The notes under the pieces: generated by a model
Database searches by the model: none
The model's input: only the letters and a program-made list of their open reading frames with translations
Told to the model about the DNA's origin: nothing
Shown here: positions 46,630 to 57,647 of the stretch, piece after piece
Layout: every line of letters starts with the position of its first letter
Numbering within the stretch: the first letter of the stretch is position 1
Program-made: the position numbers and the translations under genes
Origin: Vitrella brassicaformis
Lineage: Eukaryota; Sar; Vitrellaceae
Direction: 5' to 3'
NCBI GenBank assembly: GCA_001179505.1
Contig: CDMY01000047.1
Location: 1-64,000 of the forward strand
DNA: 64,000 bases

Positions 46630-49019
46630 CTATGGCGGCGGAGCGGCGGTCCGCATCTTGCGGAGCGACTCGGACACATGGGGGCTCAGGACCACCTGCA
46701 ATGCATTCAAGATCAGATCAACACAGACAGGTTAGTAACGACAACGCATACGTATGTAAGTCATGTACACATGCGATGCGATGCGATGCGATGCGATGCG
46801 TGTGGTAGAGAGAAAAGTGGTTCCCTCCCTCCCTCCGTCACTTACCCGTTTTCTTTGCGTGGGTGCGTGTGCCTCCACTTCGAGCAGCTTCCGTCTGAAG
46901 GCCTCCACCTCCTCGTCCTCACTCTCGCCCTCGCCCTCGCCCTCACCCTCGTCACCGGGCTCGCCATGATCGCCATGGTCAACATGGTGGTCATGGTGGT
47001 CATGGTGGTCCCGCTCGTCGCCGCTCTCGTGCGCCAGCTCCCCACTGCCCCCGTTGCTGCTGTTGTCGTCGGTGCTGCGGTTGGCGCTGCTCCCACATGA
47101 CCCCCCACCTGCCGTGTAGGCGTTGGGCGATCGCTCGTCAGTCTCATTGTGGCTGTGGCTGTGGTTGATGTTGATGTGGTCGTGCAGGCGCTCGTCGGTG
47201 AGGGGCGGGGTGTGGGTCTGCGTGGGCGGCGTGGCGGGCATCGTCGACGATGACTCGCTCTTCTTGATCTGCTCCCCCTGCCCCTGCTGCTGTCCACCCC
47301 CTCCGCCCTTTTTCTTGCCTCTGCGCGTCTTCTTCTGCGGCTTGTCGGGCGGCGCCTTGGGGGTGTCATGATGGTCGGTGGGTTCGTCAATGGCAGGCCC
47401 CTCGATGAAGCGCACGGTGAGGCCGGTGGGGAGGGTGTAGCCGCTGCCGTCCGCCATGGGCGTGGCGTTGAGCCGACGCATCTCGGCTTCGATGGATGTG
47501 GCTACAGCTTGAGGCTGGGTGGGGAAGGGCTGCTGCTGCTGCTGGGTGGGGGAGGTCGCCGAGGTCTTGTTGGCCGACTTCTTCTTGCCGCCAGACCTGC
47601 AGTGCAGTGCATCCATCCATCCATCCACACAACACACAACAGACAGACAGACACATTGGTGCCCATGAGTGAATGTGTTGCCGTGTGCCGCACTGGTTTG
47701 TTTTGACGTACGGATTAGGCTGTGGGCCCCCGGTGTGCTCGATGAAGTCCACCAGCTCGTCAACTGACAAGGCGGCGATGTCCAGCTGCAGCGAATCGTC
47801 GCACCGACCAGCAGTGAGGTCGTCCGTGGCGAATGGTGGTCTTGCCGCCTCGACGTGCTGCAGGGTGGCGCCTGGCGGTGGGTTGGCGTCTCGTGGCACC
47901 GTCTTGTTGCGCGACTTCCGACGAATCTGCCGAATGCGGCCACGGGCAACGTAATAGCCTCTGCAGACACACAGACAGACAGACATGGATGGAACAAACA
48001 GTCAGCTGTGTCGCGGGTGTCTGTTTTGTTCTGTCGTCGGCTGGGCTGTGTGGCTGTGCTGTATTGGCTGGGCTGGGCTGTTTGTGTGTGTACCTTACCT
48101 TGGCAGCGCGGCTTCTTCTTCTGGAGTGAAATCGTTCTCTATATGGAAAACCTGCCGGATCTCCTCGGGGGACCGGCCCTGCATCATCTTGGCTATAGCC
48201 TATGCACCCGCCACACACACGAGTGAACCACACACACCCACAGCTCCCTCCATGACATGAGCAGATCAGATTTGTATCAGTGTGCTGTGTGTGGTGTACC
48301 TTGCAAGTGAGGTCGACAAGTGGGCTGACGCCGAGGTGGAAGGCGGCGCTGGCGAGTTCGCACAGCTCTGGCGAGTCGAGTTTGACAAAGTCCTCGTCCC
48401 ACCGCCGCTTCTCCTTGTCGCTCAACCCTACACTGTCGCGATGATACCTGCACAACACAACACAACACAGCACAGCACAGCACAGCACACGGACAGGCGG
48501 ACGCACGCACATACAAAAGCACTTTGGCTTGCAAGAGACATCCATCCATCCAGCCAGCCATTCAGCACTTTACCCACCTGAGGAACTCGATGGCCTTCTG
48601 CAGCCCTCTCACGGGCACCGCCAGGTCGACTGGGGCGGGGTTGGTGACTTCAAATGCCATCATGGCGCCCTTGCCCGTCCCTTGTCCGCCTGCTGAGCCC
48701 GCGGTGCGTCTCGCCTGCGGCCCGTCCCGCTTGGATGACTGCCACGCCCGCTCGAGGAGGATCTCGCGCAGCTTGGGTGCTCCCGGGATCAGGTCCGCCT
48801 CTATCGGCACCTCCTCGCCATCCTGACACTGAATATGATGCACAGGCAACACGACGGGAGCACAGCCAACGCGTCTTGTTATGCCGCTGTTCTGTTGCCG
48901 CATCGCTCGCTGTCTGTCGTGGTGTGTGCGACCACCGTGTGTGTGGCTCCCTCACTCACCCGTACGGTGGTGATGCCTATCACCTTGAGAGTGGTGTTTG
49001 TGATCGCTCCGATGTCCAT
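46630..49019 (-). CDS. SKP1-like protein with a long C-terminal extension
   Basis: Seven exons on the minus strand: 49019-48960, 48822-48578, 48447-48300, 48199-48099, 47960-47712, 47596-46846 and 46695-46630, giving 539 residues. The SKP1 core occupies about residues 1-185. It has a BTB-like N-terminus ([20 protein letters not shown]), then [60 protein letters not shown]. The core aligns with the F-box-adaptor region of SKP1 from SCF ubiquitin ligases. Residues ~186-539 are an extension unusual for the family (SKP1 is normally ~160 residues). It includes a Lys-rich tract, poly-Gln, a His/Asp repeat (DHHDHHDHH), an acidic run and a final basic helix. Convergent with the LRR-RING gene. Confidence 0.82.
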
Positions 49020-49269
49020 CGCCACCAGCTACTGCATCACCTGCACCCAACCAGACACGCGAGAAGGGAGGGCATGAGAGGCGGGGACGACCGACTGACC
49101 ACACAAGGGCGGCGTCTTACCCTCTACTGCTTCCGCAGCTTCCCGACACACGAGTACTCGAAAGCGCCGCTGACGTCGACAGCTTCGGTCAAAAAACTGA
49201 ATCTGAATGCGCTTCGGCGTGTCACAGGGAGCCAAGAAAAGCTCCACAAAGTGCCAAATGGCTTTCGAA

Positions 49270-49277
49270 AGCTCGCT
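49270..49277 (+). promoter_or_regulatory. AGCTCGC(T) motif in the SKP1 / four-TM divergent spacer
   Basis: One-base variant of the motif, 138 bp upstream of the plus-strand ATG at 49415. Confidence 0.35.
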
Positions 49278-49414
49278 TCCGATTGCGAGCTCTCGGCCAT
49301 CTGCGAGCCTAGCCTTGAGACCTTTTCTTTTGGACCTTCTCCCCGTCAGGGCAGCCATCCTGTATGTGGATGAGCTAGCCACTTCTGCGGGGCGAGAATC
49401 GTTCTGCCGATATC

Positions 49415-50389
49415 ATGCAGAGCTACAAGAAGATGGAGGAGGCTCAGCCTGAAGACGAGGAGGCGGGCCTGATGATGGACAACGGAACCCAGCCTGTGGG
49501 GGCAAATGGCACACACCCGCGGCCGCCACACATGGAAATGGACAGGGCGCCGCTCTTCGGGCCCTTCGTCGTGGCAGGTGAGGTGCGGTCACAAAGGAGG
49601 AGGAGAGGAGCAATGCAAGGATGACCATGTGTGCATGCAGATGCCTCCCTGGCCTCTGACAACGCCCCGCGCGAAGACTACAGCTGCGTGACGCGCTGCG
49701 TGACTGTCTCGCAGGCCTTAGCGTCCCTGAGTGGCGTGCTGGTGGGTATTCTGGCGGTGTCGCTGCACCCTGAGCTCATGCAGGTGAATCCGTGGGTCTT
49801 CTGGTACATCATCGCCACCTTGCTGCTGGAGATCCTGCTGCTGCTCGTGGCGGGGGTGTGTGTGCTGTGTCTGCGGGTGACCCTCGGCCGTCGCGCGGTG
49901 GTGTATTCGGCGGCGGTGTGTGGGCTGTGGGTCAACTACATCGGTGGCGTCAGCTCCTGGGTGAGTGCCGGCTTCGGCGTGTACATCATCGTCTACCACC
50001 TCAACACGCCCCTGCCTTTGCTGGCGGAGATCTACCTGTGTCTGGAGGTGGGGCTCTCCCTCTTCCTCAGCGCCCAGTGCTGCGAGATCGCCTCCAAGAT
50101 CGTGGGGTACCTCATCCACAAGCTCGAGGCCAAGCTGTCCCGGCGGCCCGAGGTGACGTTCCAGTCGATGGAGCTGCCCGTCTACTACACCAACCTGCGG
50201 CAGGTCGACCAAGCCCTCTCGTCGATGGAGCACCCCACGAGGTCACCCAGACTGCCCAAGGGGGGCGAGGCGGGCACTAAGAGGGAGAGAGAAAGGGGTG
50301 GTGGCGTCGCTGCACCAGAGGCTGGTGGTAGTGCTGTGGCTGTGGCTGCTGATGGTGCAGAGGGGAAAGGGGAACAGCCGAGTGTCTGA
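49415..50389 (+). CDS. unidentified four-TM membrane protein
   Basis: Two exons, 49415-49577 and 49641-50389, give 303 residues. An acidic cytosolic-looking N-terminus of ~70 residues precedes four hydrophobic segments (around ASLSGVLVGILAVSL, FWYIIATLLLEILLLLVAGV, VVYSAAVCGLWVNYIGGV to FGVYIIVYHL, and EIYLCLEVGLSLFLSAQCC). An amphipathic region and a low-complexity Gly/Ala tail follow. I do not recognise the family. No enzyme or transporter signature is visible. Confidence 0.75.
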
Positions 50390-50549
50390 GGGGAGGGAGA
50401 GAGAGAAAGAGAGGAGGGCTGCATGCCTGTGTGTCTAGATGCATGGGTTGGTGCTTTATCAGTGAGTGCTTTATTCTATCAGTGACGACGTCTGCCGCAT
50501 GAATGAGACGAACACACGGTCGCAACCCAAACCCACTCATCTCGCCTCA

Positions 50550-50557
50550 AGCTCGCA
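50550..50557 (+). promoter_or_regulatory. AGCTCGCA motif upstream of the NRT2 gene
   Basis: Exact motif on the plus strand, 128 bp upstream of the ATG at 50685. Confidence 0.45.
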
Positions 50558-50684
50558 CATATTTGCCGCAAATAGGCGTAGAGCTCACTCGCCTCATCTC
50601 CAGCCTTCAGGACCCACCCGCTTTTGATGCTGATCTCCCTGACCGCCGGCGGATCTATCCCATGACCCCACTGCTGGCGTTGTG

Positions 50685-51512
50685 ATGGAGCATGGCACGT
50701 CAGAAGAGAGCATCATGAGTGCAGGGAGCGGCATCCACAATGCCTCCTCCTCTTCAGAGCTGCCCACCGCCGCCGGCAGCACCTCCAGCGACGCCCCACC
50801 CAGCTCTCCCCAGGCAACGGGCAAGAGGAGCCGGTTCGACTGGCCGGTGGACGAGAACGACAAGGCCACCGTCATCAAGCTGTGGCCCTGGACCATCGGC
50901 AGGTCCAAGCTCAGAAACCCACATGCCAGGGGCTTCTGGTGCTCGTGGATCACCTTCTTCGTCGCTTTCCTGGGCTGGTCAGTGAGTGGGTGAAGGCACT
51001 GGAGGGATGGATCGATGGATCTATCTATGTGTGTCATTCAATTTCCTTGGCTCAGGTTTGCTTTTGCGCCCTTGATGCCCGAGGTCCGAAAGCACATCGG
51101 CCTGTGCGACTCCCTCACCGAGGACGGCAGCTGTGTGTGCGGCCCGTCGTGTCAGAGCACCATCCAGTCGTCCCACATCTGCTCCATCGCCGGCACCATC
51201 CTGATGCGAATCGCCTCGGGATACTTCCTCGAGCGCTTCGGCCCCCGCCGCGTCAATGTGGCCTTCCTGACGCTGTTCTCGGTGCCGGTGTTTTTGTCGA
51301 CTCTCGTGGCGAACGGGCCGGGGCTGATCGCTACTCGCTTCTTCATCGGCTTCGTGGGCGCCACCTTCGTCACGGGGCAGTTTTGGTGCACGCTGCTCTT
51401 CGCCCCGAATGTCGTCGGGACGGCTAATGCTACGGGTACATACGCCAAACACAACACAACACAAGCAGTGGAAGCACCGCACCCACACAAATCGGCTGCT
51501 TTGCACATCCAC

Positions 51513-51551
<39 letters not shown>

Positions 51552-53171
51552 GGTGGGTGGGTGGGTGGGTGCGTGGGTGGGTGGACGGATGGGTCAGCTG
51601 CTGGTTGGGGGAACTTAGGTGGCGGCGTGACTCAGTTCCTGATGACGGGTCTGTTCAACGGTTTTGTGGCGGCGGGGCTGCATGAGGATACGGCCTGGCG
51701 CGTGTCGATGCTCGTGCCTGCCACGCTCTACTGGATCGTGGCGGCCGTTATGTGGTTCGGCGCCCAGGACACTCCCAACGGCACCTTCCACGCCGCCATG
51801 CTCGGCAAGAGCAAAACCAGCATCTATAACTACATCGAGTGAGTCGAGTCAGCCACACACACACATGGGCGTGAGGTGACGTGTTGCGTGGAAGTGTATG
51901 TGTCTGTCTGTCTGTCGTTGTGTGGGTGTGTCTGTCTGTTAGGTGTCTGAGTGACTACCGGATCGTGTTGATGATAGTGCACTATGCGGCGTGTTTCGGG
52001 ACGGAGATCACCATGTACAATCAGCTGCCCCTCTACTTCTTCGACCACTTCGGGCTCTCCCTCTCGCAAGCCTCGGGGGCTGCCGCCGCATTCGGACTCA
52101 TCAACACTTTCGCCAGAACACTCGTGAGCTCTGGAGACAACCCCCACCCCCACGCACACAGACACTCTGTGTATATGTGTGTGTGTGTGTGTGTGTCAGG
52201 GAGGTCTGTTGAGCGATCGTTGCTACCGACACTACCACATCCAGGGGCGGCTGTGGGCTCACTTCGCGTGTATCCTGCTAGAGGGGCTGACGCTGGTGAT
52301 GTTCGGCTTCATGCGGTCGCTGGGCGGCGCCATCGCCATCCTCTGCCTGTTCTCCATTTTCGTGCAGGTAGGTACCAGTGCAGTGAGCGGCAGACACACA
52401 CAACCATCCATCCATCCATCCATTGGCCGACCCCCGTGTGCGTGGTTGTGTTGTGTTGTGCACATCATCAGATGTCAGAGGGCACCACCTACTCGATCGT
52501 GCCCTTCATGTCCTACCGCAACCTCGGCATCGTCACAGCCATCGTCGGAGCGGTCAAACAGACAAAACACACTTGACACACACATTGACCATCCGCTCTC
52601 ACCCTGCCTCACTCACTCCTGTCTCTCGACCGACGTTCAGGGCGGCAATGTGGGTGCGGTTGCGTGGGGCTTCATCTACAAGGACAACCAGTCGGCCCCC
52701 AACGTCGCCTACCAGGTCCACGGCGGCGCTGTCATGGCCATAGCGCTCACGGCCTTCCTCATCTACTGGCCACACTTCGGCAGCATGCTACACAGACCCA
52801 AAGAGGGGCTCGCTCTGCCACCAGGGGCGGGGGGGAGGAACACCTACGGCCACGCCAAGACCAAGCCCAAGGGCTCGCCCCCCGCCAGGACCCCCAAGAC
52901 CGTCATACCGCCGACCGTCGAGGCAGACGCGCAGACCGACCCCGCCTCGCCCCGGCTGAGCATCACGGGCTTCAACGGCAGTGCGTCGTGGAGCACAGCC
53001 GATGGCGGCATGAACGGCCAGCAGCAGCTCCAACAAGTGGTGAATGGGGGGCCGGCTGCTATTGGTGTTGGTGTGTTGCCCGAGGCGCCGCCGCCGGTAG
53101 TGTGGAAGATGCCGTCGGTGCGGAGCAGCCAGAAGCTGGAGACCATCCCTGAGACGGAGTCGCAAGTGTGA
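50685..53171 (+). CDS. NRT2: NRT2/NNP-family nitrate-nitrite transporter (MFS)
   Basis: Seven exons: 50685-50977, 51056-51435, 51598-51838, 51943-52123, 52200-52367, 52472-52552 and 52641-53171, giving 624 residues. The nitrate/nitrite porter signature AAGWGNLGGGVTQ is formed across the exon 2/3 junction. The second one (GGNVGAVAWG) opens the last exon. Family landmarks include RIASGYFLERFGPRRVN and GGLLSDRC after TM7. About 11-12 hydrophobic helices can be counted. It would import nitrate with protons at the plasma membrane. The ~85-residue N-terminal and ~120-residue C-terminal soluble extensions are longer than usual and low-complexity. A nitrate transporter indicates an autotrophic or osmotrophic lifestyle rather than strict parasitism. 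Confidence 0.92.
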
Positions 53172-53850
53172 GGGAGGGGCGCGTGTGCATCACATCACGT
53201 CACGTCAGCGATGATCTTTGTATCCTCGTGTCGGCGGGGCGGCTCGCCCCCCCTCTCACACGTGCGGCGTCCGGTGGGGGGTGGGGGGAGAGGGAGTTGG
53301 GGGGGGAGGGCACATGTGTTGAAGTGATTGAGGTGGATGAACGGGATGTGGTGTGTTGGTTTTGTCTTTTTTGTCGTGTCGTGTTTCGTGTGTCTGTGTG
53401 TGTGCGTTATTGCTCATGCGACTGTGTGGCATGACGTGGGGTGGCATCCATCCATCAATATCAATAATACCATACCGGCAGGCAGGCAGGCAGTTTCAAT
53501 GCTTTATCCTTCCTTCCCCCGTCCGTCCGTCCCTCTGCTCACTGACTGCTCACTTTTTTTCTCTCCTTCCCTTCCCCCTCACGTCACGTCAGGTCGCCTC
53601 CCGTCCTACCTACCGCCCCACCGCCCACTAAGATGTTTTTATCCTGCTGCATGGGGTGGCCATTCCATGTCATGTCGTGTCGTGTCGTGCACACAGAGAG
53701 GTGGGCTGGGCTGCCTCCGAATGCAGGCAGCGTGGTGGACGGATGCATAAGTCACCTAAGTGTGTGTGGGCACTCACTGGCGTGGTTGTGTGTCGCTTTC
53801 TGTGGGGTGGCATGCCATTGACCTCTTGTACAGATCGCAAAGGATGGGGG

Positions 53851-54150
53851 NNNNNNNNNNNNNNNNNNNNNNNNNNNNNNNNNNNNNNNNNNNNNNNNNN
53901 NNNNNNNNNNNNNNNNNNNNNNNNNNNNNNNNNNNNNNNNNNNNNNNNNNNNNNNNNNNNNNNNNNNNNNNNNNNNNNNNNNNNNNNNNNNNNNNNNNNN
54001 NNNNNNNNNNNNNNNNNNNNNNNNNNNNNNNNNNNNNNNNNNNNNNNNNNNNNNNNNNNNNNNNNNNNNNNNNNNNNNNNNNNNNNNNNNNNNNNNNNNN
54101 NNNNNNNNNNNNNNNNNNNNNNNNNNNNNNNNNNNNNNNNNNNNNNNNNN
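53851..54150. other. assembly gap (300 N)
   Basis: Exactly 300 N, between NRT2 and histone H4. Confidence 0.99.
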
Positions 54151-54993
54151 GGGCTGGTCGTTCGTGGGTTCGTGGGTTCGTGGGTTCGTGCGTGGGTGCG
54201 TGCGTGCGCAGCGAAAGCTGCGTGGCGTGTAGATAGATAAGATGACGCTGCTGTGGAGCCACAGTGTCTGTCTTGTGTCTGTCTGTCGGTCGTGTCGGTC
54301 GGTCGCGTCGGAAAGAGAGAGAAAGAGAGTCGGTGTTGCGTCTTGTAGTCGACATGTGGGTGTGCGCATGTGTGTGTGTGTGTGTGTGTGTGTGTTGCGT
54401 ACGCGTGGCTCCCGGGGGGTGCCGGGCAGCTCAGCTCAGTCGATGGATGTGTGGATGGACGGAGGGATGGGAATTCGACCAATGAATGGGCGGCTGCTTG
54501 TAAGGCTGTCTGTCTGACTCCTCTCGCTCTCCTCGGCCGGCCGGCCGGCCGGTCTCAATCATCCATATGGGGTGCGAATCGTGTCTGGTTGCCATCTTTC
54601 GTGCAAATGGATGGATGGATGCATGGATGGATGCATTGCATGGCTCGAGGTACTCATGCATATTTGTGTGTACTGAGCGCAGCGCACGAGGTGGGTGGTT
54701 TTTGGTGTCGTGTGTGAGTATACGGAACTGCGAGGGTGTTTTTAATGGATGGTGTGTATCCTCAATGACATCAGTCAAAGGACTCTTCCATAAATTGAGT
54801 CTTGACATCACGCAGTAGAGCGTCACAGCACCGGCAACACCACCGCATGCCCACAAACGAGCAGCACGAGAGCGGGGCGCCGTACGAAGCGCCCAGCCTC
54901 ACTCACGTGCGTCTCGTTCAGGAGCGTGCAGAAACGGTCTTGCCACATCGCTAAATGGCAGTCAAGCACACGGATAAACCACAGATATCTGAC

Positions 54994-55190
54994 TGTGTGT
55001 CCATGTTAGTGTGAATTTCCTCGCTGTCAATTTCGCTGCTGCGCCACACGGGTCCCCAGCTGGACAACCTGACGATACAGCCAATGGCAGTCTTGTTGCC
55101 ATTGACTCTCTCGTCAGGCTGCCATCCGACAACTCGGTGCAGACACAGCAGCGAGCATCAGACAGTCGCGTACACACGGTCAGCATGACA
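54994..55190. repeat. dispersed repeat, copy 2
   Basis: Partner of 20944-21130 in the same orientation. The best-conserved core is around 55070-55115 (TACAGCCAATGGCAGTCTTG). Copies diverge by indels of 1-3 bp and by substitutions. Confidence 0.8.
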
Positions 55191-55483
55191 GAGAAGATGC
55201 CCGCATCATTCCAGCAAAAAAACACACCGTCGTACCCCCCTGACATACAAAAGGCAGTGAACAACCATCAAGACAAGACGGTCAAGGCACAGATCACAGA
55301 CATCGCCGCTCGCGCCCATCCTCTTCCTCCTCTGCCACCCCATCCGGCCACCAAGTGACTCCTCAGCGAGTCACTCCTCAGCGAGTCACTCGGCGTCTGA
55401 GGAGGTGGAAGACAGAGGAAAAGAATAAAGCAACAAACAGCGTAAGACAACCAAACGTGCGAGGAAAGGACAGACTTGAAGGC

Positions 55484-55729
55484 TCAGAACAGCACGTAGA
55501 TGTTCGAGTAAGGTGGCGGGTAAGGTGGCGACGTGGGCAGAGACTCAAGGACCATCTGCGGGCACTTGGAGTGAGCGCAGGGCAATTCAGCTTCCTCTTT
55601 CATGCGCCCCCGCCGCAGCCACTTCACGAGAACGAGAACCTGACGTCCACACACACCACACACAGCCATGCCCACTCTCCCGTGTACGGCCAGGTGTGCA
55701 CGCCCATTCACGTACCTTTCGAAATGCAT
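55484..55729 (-). CDS. tentative very small protein
   Basis: Exons 55729-55712 and 55639-55484 can be joined in phase to give 57 residues. The second exon (VLVLVKWLRRGRMKEEAELP, then CAHSKCP and SLPTSPPYPPPYSNIYVLF) reads like real protein with a Cys pair and a Pro/Tyr tail. The start is weakly supported, and a different upstream exon could be used. No family recognised. Confidence 0.3.
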   Translation of the reverse strand: MHFERYVNGRAHLAVHGRVGMAVCGVCGRQVLVLVKWLRRGRMKEEAELPCAHSKCPQMVLESLPTSPPYPPPYSNIYVLF

Positions 55730-55887
55730 GAGATCTCCCCCGCACGGCTGGTGAGGATGAGTCCCATCGGCTTCAGGCTTCAGTTTCAAGACATGCTAGG
55801 GCAGCCAATCACTTTGGCGTCCTTAGGATCGACATGCAAAAGGATCGGAGATGGGTTTGACGCCCGTAGGATAACTGACCCTAGCTA

Positions 55888-55895
55888 AGCTCGCA
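55888..55895 (+). promoter_or_regulatory. AGCTCGCA motif upstream of histone H4
   Basis: Exact motif on the plus strand, 102 bp upstream of the H4 ATG. Confidence 0.45.
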
Positions 55896-55990
55896 CTCCT
55901 GAAGCCAAGTGAATTGCAGCCCCCTCTGTGCGTGGAAGCGTCGCGTTCCTGACGAGCCCTCTGTTAGCGTGTTACTTGACCGTTGATTGA

Positions 55991-56508
<518 letters not shown>

Positions 56509-57647
56509 GCATCCTCCCACCCACCACCACCCTGCCCTACTACTACACCCCACACCACACCACAACCACCCACACGTACATACCCATCGGAGAGCTGACG
56601 AGACGAGACGACGACACGACAAGACCCCCTGATGACGACTGTGGCCTCACTCATGATGACAGAGAGGGGGGGAACACTGACTGGATGGACTGAGAGAGGG
56701 GATGGAGGCATCATGTCATGTGACTGACTGACTGCCGACTGACTGACTGATTGCCACGCGTGCGCTGCTGAATACGACTGACTGTCTCGGGCGGGGTAGC
56801 TGACCGAGACCTACCTACAGACCACAGACTGACCGACCTTTCTGGTGCCACTGGGCGCCACCATGTGACTTACTGGTGGATGGATGATGAACACGACACG
56901 ACACAAGGGAGGGCAGACAGATGAGCGAGTGGATGGATGAGGGGTCGATGGTGGGTTGAGTGGTCTGGCACGGTGTCCGTTCCTTTTGCCTTTTTGGTGT
57001 GGTGACAGGTCGGACTGTGTGGTTCTGTCTGTGTGCCATGACGCTTCGCCTTTGCTTTTGGATGCGAAGTTTTTCCATCTGTCTGTCTGCCGTGCTGATA
57101 CGTCCATCTCCGTTCCGTCGTTGGCCACTTGCCTTGTGGGATTGGATGCGTGGGTGCATGGGTCCGATGCGAATGGGCCCTTGCCCTCGCGTCAATGCTG
57201 ACGGGGCAAGTGAGAACGACGCATATGGACAGATGGCAGGAACCCTCTGTGTGATGCCTTGCTGCCTTGCTGCCGGCCCCCCTCTCTCTCTCCCCTAGTG
57301 TATTTAGAAGTGACGATGGCCTCCGAGTGAGTGAGTGATGGTCTGTACGATAGCCTGGTGGATGTGTCTTACGTGTGTGGCGAACTGGTCGTGGTGTGCG
57401 TGACGGACAAGAGTGTACGCGTGGATGGATGGCATGAATGAATGCACCATCGGATTGGGTCATTGGCCGACGAAATATCGGAGATGGAACATTCACGAGT
57501 ATGCACACAGGTTGCAACAGCAGTAGTCAATCGAGTCCGTTCGCCTCGCCATGCACACACATACAGGTAGGTACATATGTACACACGCCACCACATACGG
57601 AAAGGAACCTCATACACACACCCACATCCGTCCAAGCATGTATGTTG
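56509..57647. other. convergent spacer downstream of H4
   Basis: About 1.1 kb with GACT/TGAC repeats (56720-56750) and no coding sequence I can support. I did not see a stem-loop clearly placed as a histone 3' processing signal. Confidence 0.5.

Larger units (their letters stand above)
53172..55483. other. spacer with gap and a dispersed repeat
   Basis: About 2.3 kb containing the third gap (53851-54150), TG and GGTC microsatellites, a GGCC run at 54537-54552 and repeat copy 2 (54994-55190). A direct duplication of about 15 bp (CTCAGCGAGTCACTC) lies at about 55362-55392. No gene supported. Confidence 0.55.
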
